A stretch of 64,000 bases of DNA from Fusarium oxysporum f. sp. lycopersici 4287 (Eukaryota; Ascomycota; Sordariomycetes; Hypocreales; Nectriaceae). A program made the translations under genes and the position numbers. Under the pieces are notes generated by a model. It searched no databases and was not told where the DNA came from. It saw only the letters and a program-made list of their open reading frames with translations. Every line of letters begins with the position of its first letter. The first letter of the stretch is position 1. Positions 38,879-50,295 of this stretch are shown piece by piece. The stretch spans positions 1,251,148-1,315,147 of the forward strand of contig NC_030986.1 of the NCBI RefSeq assembly GCF_000149955.1, given 5' to 3'.

Positions 38879-40545
38879 TTGTCTGTCAGGGGGGAGTATA
38901 GTTCAGCTCTGGTATACCACCCACGACACTGGGCTTCATGAGTAGACACTCGCATTTCAGCTCAGCTCATATCACAGCGTTTCCGAATACTCATATCATT
39001 TACTAGCCTTCTCCTATACTCATTGCTTTCTGTATCCAACTTTAATCTTCCTTACCTCTGAGTGTTTAGGTGTTGATTCGTGATGTTTGCTGCATTAAGC
39101 CTATATCTGAACATAAGACACACTCCCTGTACCCATCAAACTCATCAAGTTGAACCGCTAAACAGCAACGTGTTTGCATCGGGACTCGTCCCAAGATCGA
39201 CGCAACTCTTAGCTCAGGCGGTAACCTCCGCGAATCCAGCTACTTGGATGTGATGAGTGTTCCGATGAAACTGAACTGTCTACCAATCGCATCATGATCG
39301 AGCGAGATGTGATGTTTGTTTGGCAACTCGAGGCAAATGTTATTTCTAATTCTGCCTTTATTCGATATTCTGACGTGTTTTCTAGCTTTTTCTCTCGCTG
39401 TGATCGCCGCTTTCAACTATCTTTATTCTCTCCGTGTTCCGCCTCGAGGTCATCAATCTGATATACTTACTGTTCATGACACTGTATACACAATAGATCT
39501 ATTAACAATGAGCCAACTGTTCTCAAGGCACAAGCTGATCATTGCCTTTGTTCACATGCCGTTATTACTGCCGATAACTATAACCTTGATTCAAACAAAG
39601 ATCACCGAATGACACCATCAGGAGAACTTTAAACTTCTGGAATTCTCCGTCATACCATCACCAAAACGCAATAATCCACCAACGCCCATCTCTAAATTCC
39701 CCATGAACTCAAGGGATGGTATGATCTATATGTCGTTTCGTTTGACTTAAACATGTCCGTCGACTAAAAATATGGAGACTCAAGTTTCGGAGTACGACTC
39801 TAGTCGAAACCAAATCCTGACTCAAAATACCCCCTTAAAAGATCCTGAAACACCCAACGACGGAGAAACCCTTGAGCAACGGAGCTTCGATCCATGTAAT
39901 GGCAAGGAAACATTCTCCAAAAACGTGATTGATAAACGTGAGCCGCGTCATCTTCAGCATCGACTGCCAATGAGGCCAAGACTTAGACGCCCACAACGTC
40001 CCCGATATATCGAATATCGACAAGGTCTCTAAACACGAAACTTGAGATTGTTAGCCTTATCCATCGGCCTTTTTTTCCTGCAAACTAGCAAACTCAATCC
40101 ATCAGATCTTTCCACTAATGCAGTCAAAAGTTTACCCCTTGTCCCTTGCAGAGATCGCCAGGGGATCCAATCGTGGTTAATCAACTCCCTGCTTGTGTTT
40201 GTCAGAGCCTCTGGATCTTGAAACCATCAGCTTGCCATCGGAGCTGGGATTTGCTGGCGTCAATATGGAACGTCTACGTGAGTTCTGGGTTACGTTCGGT
40301 AATAGGAGTAGTTGACAGACTTTAACGACCGTCCCATGTTTTAGTTTCGAGGAACATTGTATATAAATGTCCGTTTCTCTGATGCTTCTGCTCAGCTTCT
40401 GGTTCTCTCCATCGCCACTTTCCCTCGCTCTTTTATTTCATCACTAGACTTTCAGTTGCAGGCATCTGTGGTCAGTCTCTTTTCACGATCTTTTCCCTCT
40501 TTTTTATTTCCTTCAAGTACATTATATCCTTCTTTCAAGATCAAA
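38879..40545. other. Intergenic, includes promoter of the Gly-rich gene
   Basis: About 1.7 kb without a supported gene. A hydrophilic 86-codon ATG frame at 39772-40032 (+) has protein-like composition but no family and no further support. The last 180 bp are pyrimidine-rich leader of the next gene. Confidence 0.45.
40360..40367 (+). promoter_or_regulatory. TATA box of the Gly-rich secreted protein gene
   Basis: TATATAAA lies 186 bp upstream of the start codon and is followed by a strongly CT-rich leader, a common arrangement in highly expressed fungal genes. It is assigned by motif and position only. Confidence 0.5.
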
Positions 40546-41996
40546 ATGGCTGTCCTTAACCTTGTCACTTTGGCTTTGGCCCTTTCTTCTCCGGCCATGG
40601 CCCGACCTCGCCCACAGTTTGGCAACGGCGGCGATGCCCAAACACCCGGTGCTGGTCTCGGCGGTGCTCTCCCTACTGTCCTTCCCAGTGGTGGCTCTGG
40701 CCTCATTCCTTCTGGTCTTCCCAGCCTAGGAGGCGGTAACGGAGGTGCCATCCCAACCCCTGGCAGTGGCTTCAACTTGCCCGGCAGCGGCAGTGGTAAC
40801 GATGCCCCTGCTACCACTCCGGGCACTGGCGGTGGCTTCTTTGGTGGCGGCCGTGGTGGTGGCATTCCCGGCCTTGGAAACCTCCCATTCTTTGGAGGAG
40901 GTAACGGTGGTAACGGTGGTAACGGAGGTGGCTTCTTCGGCGGTGGCGGTAACACCAATACTCCCCCCGCCGCAGCTCCAAGCGGTGGTCTGCCTGGAGG
41001 AAATGATGGCAACACCGGCGGTGATGCTTCTGTCCCTGCTCCTATTCAAACTCCGGGCACCGGTGGTGTACAAGGTGCATCCAGTGGCTTCCGAGGCCGT
41101 GGTCGATCTCGCAACCAAGACTCACCTTCGACCCCTGGAGGCAGTGGTAACTCTGAGGGTGGAAACGGTGACGGCCTCAGTGGAAGCCAGCCGAGCGGTG
41201 CCATCCCTACTTTCGTTGCCGGACCTGGTAACGGTTTCGGCGAGGGAGGCAATGGTGGTAACGAAGAAACCGGTGGAAAATGAAGGAAAACGGCGATGCC
41301 ACTGAGGCTCCTGTCGCTCCCACTCTTGTCCCTACCCCAGGCAGTGGACTCGAGGGCCCAGGCACTGCTCCCAGCGGCGTCATCCCTACTTTCGTTGCTG
41401 GACCAGGAAACGGTTTCGGTGAGGGTAACAGCCCTGGCACCCCTAGCGCTCCCATTCAGACTCCTGGCAGCGGAAACCAGGCTGGCGGTGGTCTGGGCGG
41501 AAGCCAGCCCAGTGGTACCATTCCTACTTTTGTCGCTGGACCTGGCAATGGTTTCGGTGAGGGGGGCAACTCTGGCAGCCCTGACACTCCCGTCCAGACA
41601 CCCGGCAGTGGAAGCTCACCCGGAGGTGACCTCACTCAACCTGGCAGTGGAAACGGCAGTGGAAACGACAACGGAAACGGCAACCTCCCTGGCGGTGATC
41701 AGACTCAGCCCAGCGGTGTCATTCCCACCTTCGTCGCTGGACCTGGTAACGGTTTCGGCGGTGGTAACGGTCCCGTCGCTACCCCCACTCCCGGTGCTGG
41801 CCTGGGTGGCGGTAACAACAACACCCCCGATGTCCCTGAGACTCCCGTTCAGACCCCAGGAGCCGGTAGCGGCAGCGGCAGCGGAAGCCAGCCTGGAGGT
41901 GCTATCCCAACCTTCGTTGCTGGCCCCGGCCAAGGCTTCGGTGGTGGCGATGGCCAGAACGGAGGCTTCCAGAAGCGAGCTCGATCCTCTCAGTAA
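40546..41996 (+). CDS. Secreted Gly/Pro-rich repeat protein with a disrupted or unusually spliced frame
   Basis: The start MAVLNLVTLALALSSPAMAR is a signal peptide with an AMA-R type cleavage site. The mature part is mostly Gly, Pro, Ser, Asn and Thr. Five copies of a motif close to PSGVIPTFVAGPGNGFGEG are spaced along the second half, with TPGSG units between them. This suggests a cell-wall or matrix structural protein. The frame from 40546 stops at 41281-41283, while the repeats continue in another frame to 41996. Either an 83 bp intron (41258-41340, GTAACG to CCCCAG) joins the parts, giving 455 residues, or two extra A bases in the AAAA runs near 41277 and 41287 shift the frame. The C-terminus contains a Lys-Arg pair (QKRARSSQ), a possible Kex2 site. 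Downstream ORC6 is convergent. Confidence 0.75.
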
Positions 41997-42109
41997 ACGG
42001 ATTCATGTTGAGTAGACAATGATTTTGATGGATCTTCTATGTTTAGGAAATGAAGAGAATAATTCGTATTCCTATAATTCTTGGGTGAAGAGCAGGGCTT
42101 AGCACTTCA

Positions 42110-43304
42110 CTATGTATCTACCTCCATGGCAGCACCTTGGGTTGTCGATAGAGCAATTTTGGCGAACACATCTTCCTTCCAGTGCATGTACTTTGTCCGT
42201 TTCGCCTCGCTGAGAAAGTCGTACTTGTCTTGAAACATGGTGTCTGCCTTTTTGATTTGCATCTTTGGGATCGTCTCCTCATCCTGCATCTCGACGTCCT
42301 CGAGGTGGCTTCTTTGGGACAGCTTGACGACATCTGCGATTCCTTGATACCAGTCACCCGTGAGCCATGCTCGTTCGTTGACTTTAGCAACCGCATCGTC
42401 GAAATCCTTGGACTTGACGGTCGACCAACCTTCCCAAGCATCCTCCTCCGCCAGATCCTTAACTATAACTTCATTTCGTGCTCTGGCAAGTAGAGCAAGG
42501 ATCTCTTTTCGGAGAGGGACATATCCTTCCCTGTCAATACCTTCGCCAGAAGCAAGAGCTTTGACCCGCATAGTTACGAAAAAGTAGATAGCGGCAAACA
42601 AAGCCGTGAGATTCTGCAGAACCCACTCATCATCTGTTCGTCGACCTGCAGGTGTTATGATGTTCTCCATACCAGCCAAAATCGTAGGAGCCAGCTTCTT
42701 GTGGTCAGTTTCTGCACATACCCATCTTGTGGTAGGTTGAATCCATGCATGAAGATTAACTCCGGCGAAAGCTTCCTTCTTGCGAGTAGATTTTGTCGGT
42801 GTACCAGTAGCCCCCTTTGTTGGTGTCCTGAACTGCGCTAAACTTTGTTCTTTTGTTGGTGTTGCTCTTGATGGTAGTGGTCGTGAGCCAGAGGCGGGCG
42901 AGTTATCGGCATCACGGAATCTTGAACCTGGTGTTCTTGTTCGTCCTGGAGTAGCTCTTGTAGGAGTTGAGTTGCCGCGCAGAATGTTATCAAGATGAGT
43001 GTAGAGACGCTTGTAGATACGAGGAGGAATTGGCGGTCTTGGTTCGATAGGCGGAAGATCAAGAGTGATTTTTAGGCTGCTATTGTCAGCTTTATATCCC
43101 ATATTGATCTCATAATACATACCGATCACACGCAATGTTTGCGCAAGCATATGTTCTAGCAATCTCTTCATCTGCCTTTAGGGTACTTGCTTGATGCCGA
43201 GACTGGGCAAGCAAAGAACCTGCAAGTTCAACGAGAGCTGGAGGTAGATCAGAGCCATATGTTGGCATTAATGAGAGCAGCGCTTGCTCAATTTGGCGAC
43301 TCAT
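42110..43304 (-). CDS. ORC6: Origin recognition complex subunit 6
   Basis: Exons 43304-43123 and 43076-42110, giving 382 residues. The N-terminus is the Orc6 first cyclin-like fold, MSRQIEQALLSLMPTYGSDL and VELAGSLLAQSRHQ, continuing through ARTYACANIACDRLKITLDL across the splice junction. A Pro-rich step, PPIEPRPPIPPRIYKRLY, precedes a Ser/Thr-Pro-rich linker with many TP sites (STPTRATPGRTRTPGSR), likely CDK targets. A second helical domain follows. The protein works in nuclear ORC to mark replication origins and load MCM. The intron position and the missing metazoan-style C-terminal helix fit a fungal Orc6. It is divergent from the EF-hand gene. Confidence 0.88.
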
Positions 43305-43954
43305 ATTGATGATTTGGAGTTCTTGTAGCCGCCAGGTTTGGTGTGGCTTGTGATAGCAAGGAGTCAATATTCAGATGGAGAACGCGGTTGATATGGAGAC
43401 GCGTTAAACAGAGGTTTATTTCTGACGCCAAATCACGGGATATGGACTATGCTTAATTAGAATCCCCCACCAAATGTTGTTTGTAGATCCCTCGGAACGA
43501 CAAGGAATGGAGATGAGTTTGTAGGGATTGATTCAGAGAAATTCAATACAGTCCAACCTAAAGCTTAGGTATGGCAGTGATCTTAGAGAAAAGTTGTGCC
43601 TGTTCTAGATGGGCCGTAGAAAATATAAAAGTTAATTTACATACCTCCAAGGTTCAAAGAACGATCCAGCCCAGGTTATTGATACTCAGCGTTGAGGCTG
43701 TCCAACAGCCATAACGTTGTACCTGGGAGATAAGCTTTTAGTGGCTCAGCGCTTTGAGACCCCTGGCAGCCCACCTCGAAATCCAGATCAGTAGGGACCA
43801 CGTTCGCTTGAGTCGTTGCTAGGTCCTTTCAGATTGGAACTTCACTCCTTTAAAGTCGGCTTCTCCCAACGTCAATTGCCTTGTTATAACTGCATCGCAC
43901 AAGTCTAGACTTCTTGCTCCTCTTCTGTATTTCTCGCGTCAGGTCTACAATACA
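43305..43954. promoter_or_regulatory. Divergent promoter, ORC6 / EF-hand gene
   Basis: 650 bp between two start codons pointing apart. No further gene is seen and I could not name a specific control site. Confidence 0.45.
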
Positions 43955-44618
43955 ATGCGCACCGGTGTCTTACTCAGTGTCGCTTTTGCGACCACCGTCT
44001 TTGCCCATGGCGGTGCTCACTCGCAGAAGCCCGTTGTTGATGCCAATGCGGACTGGATGACCAAACATATGGCGGGTATGCTACTATGTTGTTCCCTTCA
44101 AATTTCCTCACGATTATACTAACATTATACTTCCAGAGGAGCATCATGTTCAAGGCTGGGACGCCGACTCCTTCTTCACCCTCCACGACTACAACAGCGA
44201 CGGCTGGTGGCAAGCTGCTGAGTTGATGCGAACGTACGGTCTCTTCGACGAATCAAACAAGGGCATGACCGAGAAGAAGAAGGACGAGGTCCGCGATGTT
44301 CTGCTGGGTCTTCTCGATAAGGACGGCGACTCCTCTGTCAGTCGCCAGGAGTGGATGGACTTTATCAAGTCTGGAAAGACACTCCCGGACCTTAACACTG
44401 GCCCTGGCCACCACGGCGATGACGAGTATGAGTATGAGATCCACCATTGGGAGAAGTACCACGACGACAACACCAAGCTCGAGGACCTGACGCATCCCGA
44501 AGACATTGAGCATTTTAAGAAACACGACGAGATGGAGGATGCCCAAGAACGCCTCGAAGCAATGCAGAAGCTCTCCATCGTCGAGGCCAACATTCCTCAA
44601 AAGTTCCGGCGACAATAG
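43955..44618 (+). CDS. Secretory-pathway EF-hand protein (Ssp120/nucleobindin-like)
   Basis: Exons 43955-44075 and 44137-44618, giving 200 residues. The N-terminus MRTGVLLSVAFATTVFAHGG is a signal peptide. Two EF hands follow: loop DYNSDGWWQAAE and, about 40 residues later, DKDGDSSVSRQE. Both keep the Asp/Asn/Glu calcium ligands. The rest is rich in His and acidic residues (HHGDDEYEYEIHHW), and the tail is helical (EDAQERLEAMQKLSIVEANI). Yeast Ssp120 has this layout and is a Golgi/secretory calcium-binding protein working with cargo receptors. No HDEL-type signal ends the protein, so it is probably not ER-retained by that route. It converges on TRM12. Confidence 0.85.
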
Positions 44619-44782
44619 ACAATAGAACGCTATACCGAACTGTATTTTACTTAACCTAGAATACCATGACTGGGGCAGGGACTCGGGGCGTGTGTGATAG
44701 GGGCGCATGACATCATGATGGATGAAACTGAAATTCTATGTACTCGATATTATTGGGATAATAAGCATGATACACGATATAG

Positions 44783-45919
44783 CTAGATCTTGTAAACATG
44801 AACGTCAAAGACGCAGTGCCAGACGCCTGGTGCGAATGTCTTGACAAGCTCGATATGCTCGGCCTTGGCTGCTCGATCTGTTCCTTGGCTCCAGTCGTCG
44901 AGTTTGCGCTGTATCTCCTGGCGTCTTGTTTCTGTGTCGTTTGCGCCAACGTTTTCGTGAAGATGAAGCCATGTCTCACTGGCTGGAGAGGAAATATCCC
45001 ATGTGTCTCTCCAAGTTGGTTCGCTTGTTGGTAGGAAACCACAATTGATGTGTCGTATGTCTTGTACCATGCCATTACCCTGTAGCGACTGTATCCTCTG
45101 TAGAGCTTTCTCATTGCTCTCCAGGAACACAATAATCTGCTCTCCTCCGTTTACGATGTCTTCGTTTGGTAGGGCCAAGTCTTCACCTTGGACAATTCGA
45201 ACGCTCCATCGGTTTGCTTTTGCGCCACGTCGTAGACCTTCGACACTCCACGGATTGATCTCCCAGCATAAGACTCTCATGCCAAGTCGAGCATATGAGA
45301 AAACAAAGTAGCCGATTCCAGCATAGAGGTCAACCGCCCATGAGCCCTGAAGTGTCTTGTTTCCCATATCTAACAGTCTTGCTTTCTCTTTGACATTTCC
45401 CCGGCTAAACATTGTCCAGCTGGGTGCCCAGGTTTGGAATATCCCATTTTGCTTCGTCGAAACCCATAAAGTGTTTTCAAAATCTTCTTCGGAAGGTTCA
45501 TCCGCTGAGGCATCTGAGGACCCAAAATCTCCGCAGAGAGTGCGCAGCCCACTTGGACTTCTTCTCACATTCTCATCCGCCTCCTCACCTGCCTTGTGTA
45601 GAGGGATGCCTTCATTCACGGCGAGATGAGTCAATGGCTCCTTTGCCTGTGTCGACAGTTGTGCTAGGATCTGGGACCAGAGTTGTTGGCATGAATCTGG
45701 GCCGGCGTCTTGTAATGTGGTTGTCCAGGGTAAAGATGTGAAGCTTCCTGTGGGCAGCAAGACCATTGGTTCATAGATGGTAAAGCGCTTGGGTGCGCTG
45801 TTTAAGAGTTGGGCATTCCATTCTTGATCCGTTTCTGTTTTGGAAGCTTGGCCTGAGCCAATCCATTCGTTGATGGCATTTTGTATTGGATTGCTTTTGG
45901 AGCCCTTTGGTTTTGGCAT
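44783..45919 (-). CDS. TRM12: tRNA wybutosine-synthesising protein 2 (aminocarboxypropyl transferase)
   Basis: A single exon of 378 residues. The Rossmann core WAVDLYAGIGYFVFSYARLG binds S-adenosylmethionine, followed by VLCWEINPWSVEGLRRGAKA and the acidic EDLALPNED. TRM12/TYW2 transfers the 3-amino-3-carboxypropyl group of SAM to 4-demethylwyosine at G37 of tRNA-Phe, the third step of wybutosine synthesis. The N-terminal half is less conserved but keeps TLWVSTKQNGIFQTWAP before the core, as in other TYW2 proteins. The C-terminus has the HINCGFLPTSEPTW and VWHCVFDVHVYKI segments. It acts in the cytosol. Confidence 0.9.
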   Translation of the reverse strand: MPKPKGSKSNPIQNAINEWIGSGQASKTETDQEWNAQLLNSAPKRFTIYEPMVLLPTGSFTSLPWTTTLQDAGPDSCQQLWSQILAQLSTQAKEPLTHLAVNEGIPLHKAGEEADENVRRSPSGLRTLCGDFGSSDASADEPSEEDFENTLWVSTKQNGIFQTWAPSWTMFSRGNVKEKARLLDMGNKTLQGSWAVDLYAGIGYFVFSYARLGMRVLCWEINPWSVEGLRRGAKANRWSVRIVQGEDLALPNEDIVNGGEQIIVFLESNEKALQRIQSLQGNGMVQDIRHINCGFLPTSEPTWRDTWDISSPASETWLHLHENVGANDTETRRQEIQRKLDDWSQGTDRAAKAEHIELVKTFAPGVWHCVFDVHVYKI

Positions 45920-46247
45920 GTTGGTGGGAGGTGGATTTTGGTGAGTGATCCACCGAGAAGGGTTCAGATAACTTATACCAAAACAGAGTTGACGATGTCA
46001 TACGGGGAACCATTCGATAGATTAAACTCCCTGTTTACTAAAACAGCCAAGAAACATCGCCAACGTCACAAATGTAATAAATGAAGTGATCATCCTTGCT
46101 CGTAATTGAGATATCAACTCTACCCAACCCATAACCATCCATTTGCATTCCCACTAAAAATCACCGATGGACCATGGGTATTTTGACCCTATGCTATTCT
46201 ACATGCAACATATGCCATTAAGTCCGTTATGCGTACACCATTCTTCA
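45920..46247. other. Spacer, TRM12 promoter and phosphatase 3' UTR
   Basis: 328 bp between two minus-strand genes. Nothing else is recognisable. Confidence 0.5.
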
Positions 46248-47606
46248 TCACAGGAAGTAATCACCAGGTCCCCTTCTGTTTGCCGGGACATGCCTCTGAT
46301 CGTCAGGAACGGCAGAGAAAATGCTAAACCTAGGGTTCAAGTCCTTATCCACAGCCATGATAGAAGCAACATTACCACAGCGGTAGCAGTAGTTAGGTGC
46401 CGACCAGACAGTCACTACTGAGTTCTCTGGGAAATGATACTGATGATCGTTAGTATAACCCTTGTCGAGACAGAAGGACGCTAAATACCTTGTAACCCTC
46501 GTTAACGAGCTGATGGGCTCGAGCAATCAATTTCAAACCGTTGACATGATTGAATTCAGTAGCGACTTTGTCTCCGAATAGCCATCCAGCGCCACGAGGG
46601 CTGATAGCCCACGTTTCGACATCTTCTGGATCTGACCACACCAAGTCACAGAACGCGCCCTCGTGGGGAATCTCTTGCGCACGGGCAACAACTCGGATCT
46701 GATCAATCGTCCTAATCTCAGGACTCAAACCACCGTGGACGCAGAGAATCTCACCGTCGATGATGGCGGCAAGGACGAGGAAATCGAACACATGACAGCA
46801 GGCCTTCCAAACAGAGGCGTTGCCGTACTTTTGCTGACACTCTTCGTAGAATCCATACACCTGGGTAATTTGTCGAGACTCGTGGTTACCACGAACAAGC
46901 ACTATTCTGTCAGGGTATCTGTGGAATATGGTTAGCCAAGACACGCGACCAGCACCAGAGGGTGCTTACTTCGCCTTCAGGCACATTAGTAATGTGAATG
47001 TCTCCAGACTGAAGTAACCTCGATCCACGAAATCTCCCAGGAAAATGTATCGAGTATCAGCACTTTGACTTGACTTGTTCACTGTGACGCCAGATTCGGT
47101 CTGGTCCGCCATTGTGGAATCAGGATCCTCCTCTGCCTCGACTGCCTCGGTCTCCTCCGCGCCGCTGGATGTTGCATTCTCGCCCGAAGACTTTATCTTC
47201 TTCCTCAACTTGGGGTTTGTGATCTCTGTTGGCGGCTCGATGTCGTCCGAGGTAATGACGGTGGTAGATGTCTTCGGCGCCTGCACGTTGGACTCGCCTG
47301 GCATACCGCCAGATACCCGGAAGAGCTCTAGAAGGTCGTAAAACTGGCCATGAATGTCGCCGCACACAGTGACGGGGGTGCAGACTGGCTGAATGTTGGA
47401 TTCTGAGGTACCGAGTCAGCAGGTCAGGGGTGCATCTGAGTCTGGCGGTCTTCACCTTCCATCAAAATCTCCTTGACCTTCTCGCACAACTCCTTCATAG
47501 CGCGCTCAGGCAAGTAATGACATTGTTTGGCCTCCTCTAGCCACTCATCAAGGCCGGCATTGGGCCCCAGGTTCGCAGGGCCCGGTCGAGGTACGCCTGA
47601 AGCCAT
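46248..47606 (-). CDS. SIT4: PP6-type serine/threonine phosphatase catalytic subunit (Sit4/Ppe1)
   Basis: Exons 47606-47456, 47402-46970, 46918-46489 and 46439-46248, giving 401 residues. All PPP signatures are present: [40 protein letters not shown] and HGGLSPEI, with the metal ligands intact. [20 protein letters not shown] matches PP6 rather than PP2A, PP4 or Ppg1. The extreme C-terminus is GPGDYFL, the tail that is carboxymethylated in this group. Between FRVSGGMPG and TRYIFLGDF there is an insert of about 80 residues, Ser/Thr/Glu-rich and acidic, absent from the human and yeast enzymes as I recall them. PP6/Sit4 acts in G1/S progression, TOR signalling and ER-Golgi traffic. It shares a 540 bp divergent promoter with UPF3. 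Confidence 0.93.
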
Positions 47607-48145
47607 GATCTAGCATGCCCCTTCAATGAAGGGTCTATGTGGGAGTATGATGGCGGGGAGAGATATGCCAGCCCAGCGAAGCCTGTCCTGCGATATGTGA
47701 GGTGTTGGTCGTAGTACTGGTACACATGCGGCGAATGGGGTGGGGCTTATGCTTAGGCCTGCTTGCCTTGCTATGGAGGGGTGCGATAGTGAAACGCCGG
47801 GAATTCTTCGGCCATGACCAGAGAGAGAAACTTTGGACAAGATATTCACCTGCTGTTTTGGTTAATCTCATAAATAATTCTTACCCACTTCAAGATTCCT
47901 CTTTTACTAACTTGAAGATTCCCTTTTATCTTTAAAAGATCGTACGAACTTATAATCGAGATTACACGTGAGGAATTCATCATTCGGTGGATAATCGCAT
48001 ATCTCTCCAATATCGCCCCACTGCCACTGGCGGGGCAGCGAGGCCGCGACTCATCAAGCCTTACAGTGCTCACTTGAGCATTTCGCCATATCGATCAACA
48101 TAACGGTATCATCAGTCACAACCCAAGGTATTTGCGGTATGCGAG
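47607..48145. promoter_or_regulatory. Divergent promoter, PP6 / UPF3
   Basis: 539 bp between start codons pointing apart. No additional gene or named site was found. Confidence 0.5.
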
Positions 48146-50295
48146 ATGTCATCTCAAGCACCACAAGTCCTGTCTCGACGGGCAAACGGAGGTCCTCAGA
48201 CATCATCAAATCAGACCTCAGAACCAACAAAGGTGATTAGTGACGTTCGGGAGTAAGGGACATAGATATCTGACCTGTTTCAGGGAAAGGGGTCACACGA
48301 GAACAGTTCTCATGGAAAAGCTAGAGGGAGAGGCTCTAATGCAAGATCTACTGAGGCCAATAAGGTGACATCACGAGACTCGCGAGAAACGACAACACTC
48401 TGACTAACTATGATGAAAGCATGCGAATGAAAGCGAAACTCCAAAACCCACCAAAACCAAGGCTCATAATGAGGGTGAAAAGCTCGTGATACGTCGTCTA
48501 CCTCCTGGAATGACCCAGGCAGAATTTGTATCAATTCTTGGAAGTGAGTGGGAGTTGGGTAAGGGCAAGGTTGACTGGTTTTCCTTCGCTGGAGGAAAGA
48601 TTTCCACAGAGTATGGCACTGAACACTGCAACCGAGTTTTACATTACTAACACCATTCAAAGCCCCTCGAAACCTTCTCGGCCTGGTCGCGCCTACGTTC
48701 ATGTTATGAAAAAGGATGATATCTTGCCTCTGAGCGATGCTGTGCGAACCGCTGTCTGGGAGGATGCGAAGGCATCTTTTAATAGCCCTTCTTTGATTGG
48801 TCCTCCTTCAGTTGAGTTTGCCATTTACAAGAAGGTCCCAAGCAATAAGAAGCGCACCGATGCTCGACAGGGAACAATCGATCAGGATCCTGAATTCATG
48901 GCTTTCTTGGAGGAACTAGCGAACCCAGCACCGCCAAAAGAAACCGTCGAAGGAGAAGAGGGCGACGACCTTGGTAAGGTGGAGACTAAAGTCACCACTA
49001 CGCCACTCATCGAGTACCTCAAGGAGAAGAAGGCAAACAAAGCCAAGGAGAGCTCATCCTCTAAAAATTCCAAACATGGACAGGATTCTAGGAGCGCTAA
49101 GGGGAAGAACTCGTCCAAGGACGAAGACTCGGGTAAGAAGAAGGGCAAAGAGTCCAAGGCCGAAAAAGGCGAAAAGACCCCTAAGGAAACCGTCAAGATC
49201 CTCACCAAGAAGGCGACTTCTGAGCCGAATGCGGAGACCTCGAAGACCAATGCTAAAAGCCAGCCCAATGACTCCAGCGCCCAGGAAACTGCACCCAAGA
49301 GCCGACGTGCGGGAATTTTGGCTGCAGCAAGGATCCTTCAGCGAGATCTTGGTCTCAGTCCCGGAAGTGCGCATAGAAAGGCACGTCAAGACGCTGCCAA
49401 AGCAGAAGCAGATGCAAAGACACCAGAAAAGGAGAGCACATCTACTGCCGAAGCAAAGGCCAGTGCTTCCGAAAGCCCATCTACGCCTGTAAAATCAGCC
49501 GAGGCCGAAGCACCAGAACCGAAGGGACGAGGTGCTGCAAATGCCAACAAACAGCAGCAATCAAACCGCAGAACTCGAGGCGGAAAGAACGCTGAGAAGA
49601 GCAATCAAAAGGAGAAGGGCAAGGATAACAGCAAAGAGAAGGAGAAAGTTAAGGAGAGCACATCGAGTCAACCAGCTCCCAACCCTCCAATTGTGCTCCT
49701 TAAGAAAAAGGCTACTGATGCTGAATCCAACCCACCGGCGAAGCCAGCGAATACCACAACGCAAGCACCGGCCGCACAGGGAGGGAGATCGAAAGCAGAC
49801 AATGCAGCCGGTGGCTCCAAAGGCGGACCCAATAAAGGGTCTAATGCCCAGAAGAAACCCCCGACTGTTTCTCCTGACGCTACTCGTGGCTTTGTCAAGC
49901 ATGCCAACCCCTCTCAAGGTGTTACTGAGGCGTTACTTAAACAAACGCTCTCAGCTTTTGGGACAATTACCTTTGTTGAAATTGACAAGCGCAAGGGGTT
50001 TGCTTATGTTGACTTTGCTGAACACGAGGGTCTTGTGAAGGCTGTTACAGCCAGTCCTATCCCTGTTGCACAGGGCACTGTGCAAGTTTTGGAGCGCAAG
50101 GACAAGAAGCCTGCCAGCACGAATGCAAACGCGGCGACGACAGCACCAGCCCCAGTTGCTGGATCTGCTGCGCCGGAAAAGGCATCTGGTCGTGGTCGAC
50201 GTGGACGAGGTGGAGGTAATAAGGTAAAGGATTCTGGTCCTAATAATCAAGGGACTGCTCCTCCTCCTCCAGCTCCAGCCAACGCTGGCGGCTGA
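48146..50295 (+). CDS. UPF3: Nonsense-mediated mRNA decay factor UPF3
   Basis: Exons 48146-48232, 48284-48364, 48420-48610 and 48663-50295, giving 663 residues. The Smg4/UPF3 domain begins near residue 77 with KLVIRRLPPGMTQAEFVSIL and runs through WFSFAGGKIST, GRAYVHVMKKDD, VEFAIYKKVPSNKKR and DPEFMAFLEELANP, matching other UPF3 proteins. A very long Lys/Ser/Glu/Ala-rich low-complexity middle follows. Near 527-600 there is a second RRM-like fold (GFVKHANPSQGV, then KGFAYVDFAEHE as RNP1), and then an RGG-type end (GRGRRGRGGGNK). UPF3 links UPF2 and the exon junction complex to UPF1 during decay of transcripts with premature stops. The three short introns near the 5' end are well supported by frame. 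Confidence 0.92.

Noticed and set aside
39772..40032. 86-codon hydrophilic ATG frame (+)
   Set aside because: Too short and without similarity, splice evidence or promoter; might be real but not supportable.
40452..41015. Pro-rich frame antisense to the Gly-rich gene
   Set aside because: Gly codons GGN read as Pro CCN on the other strand; a pure composition effect.
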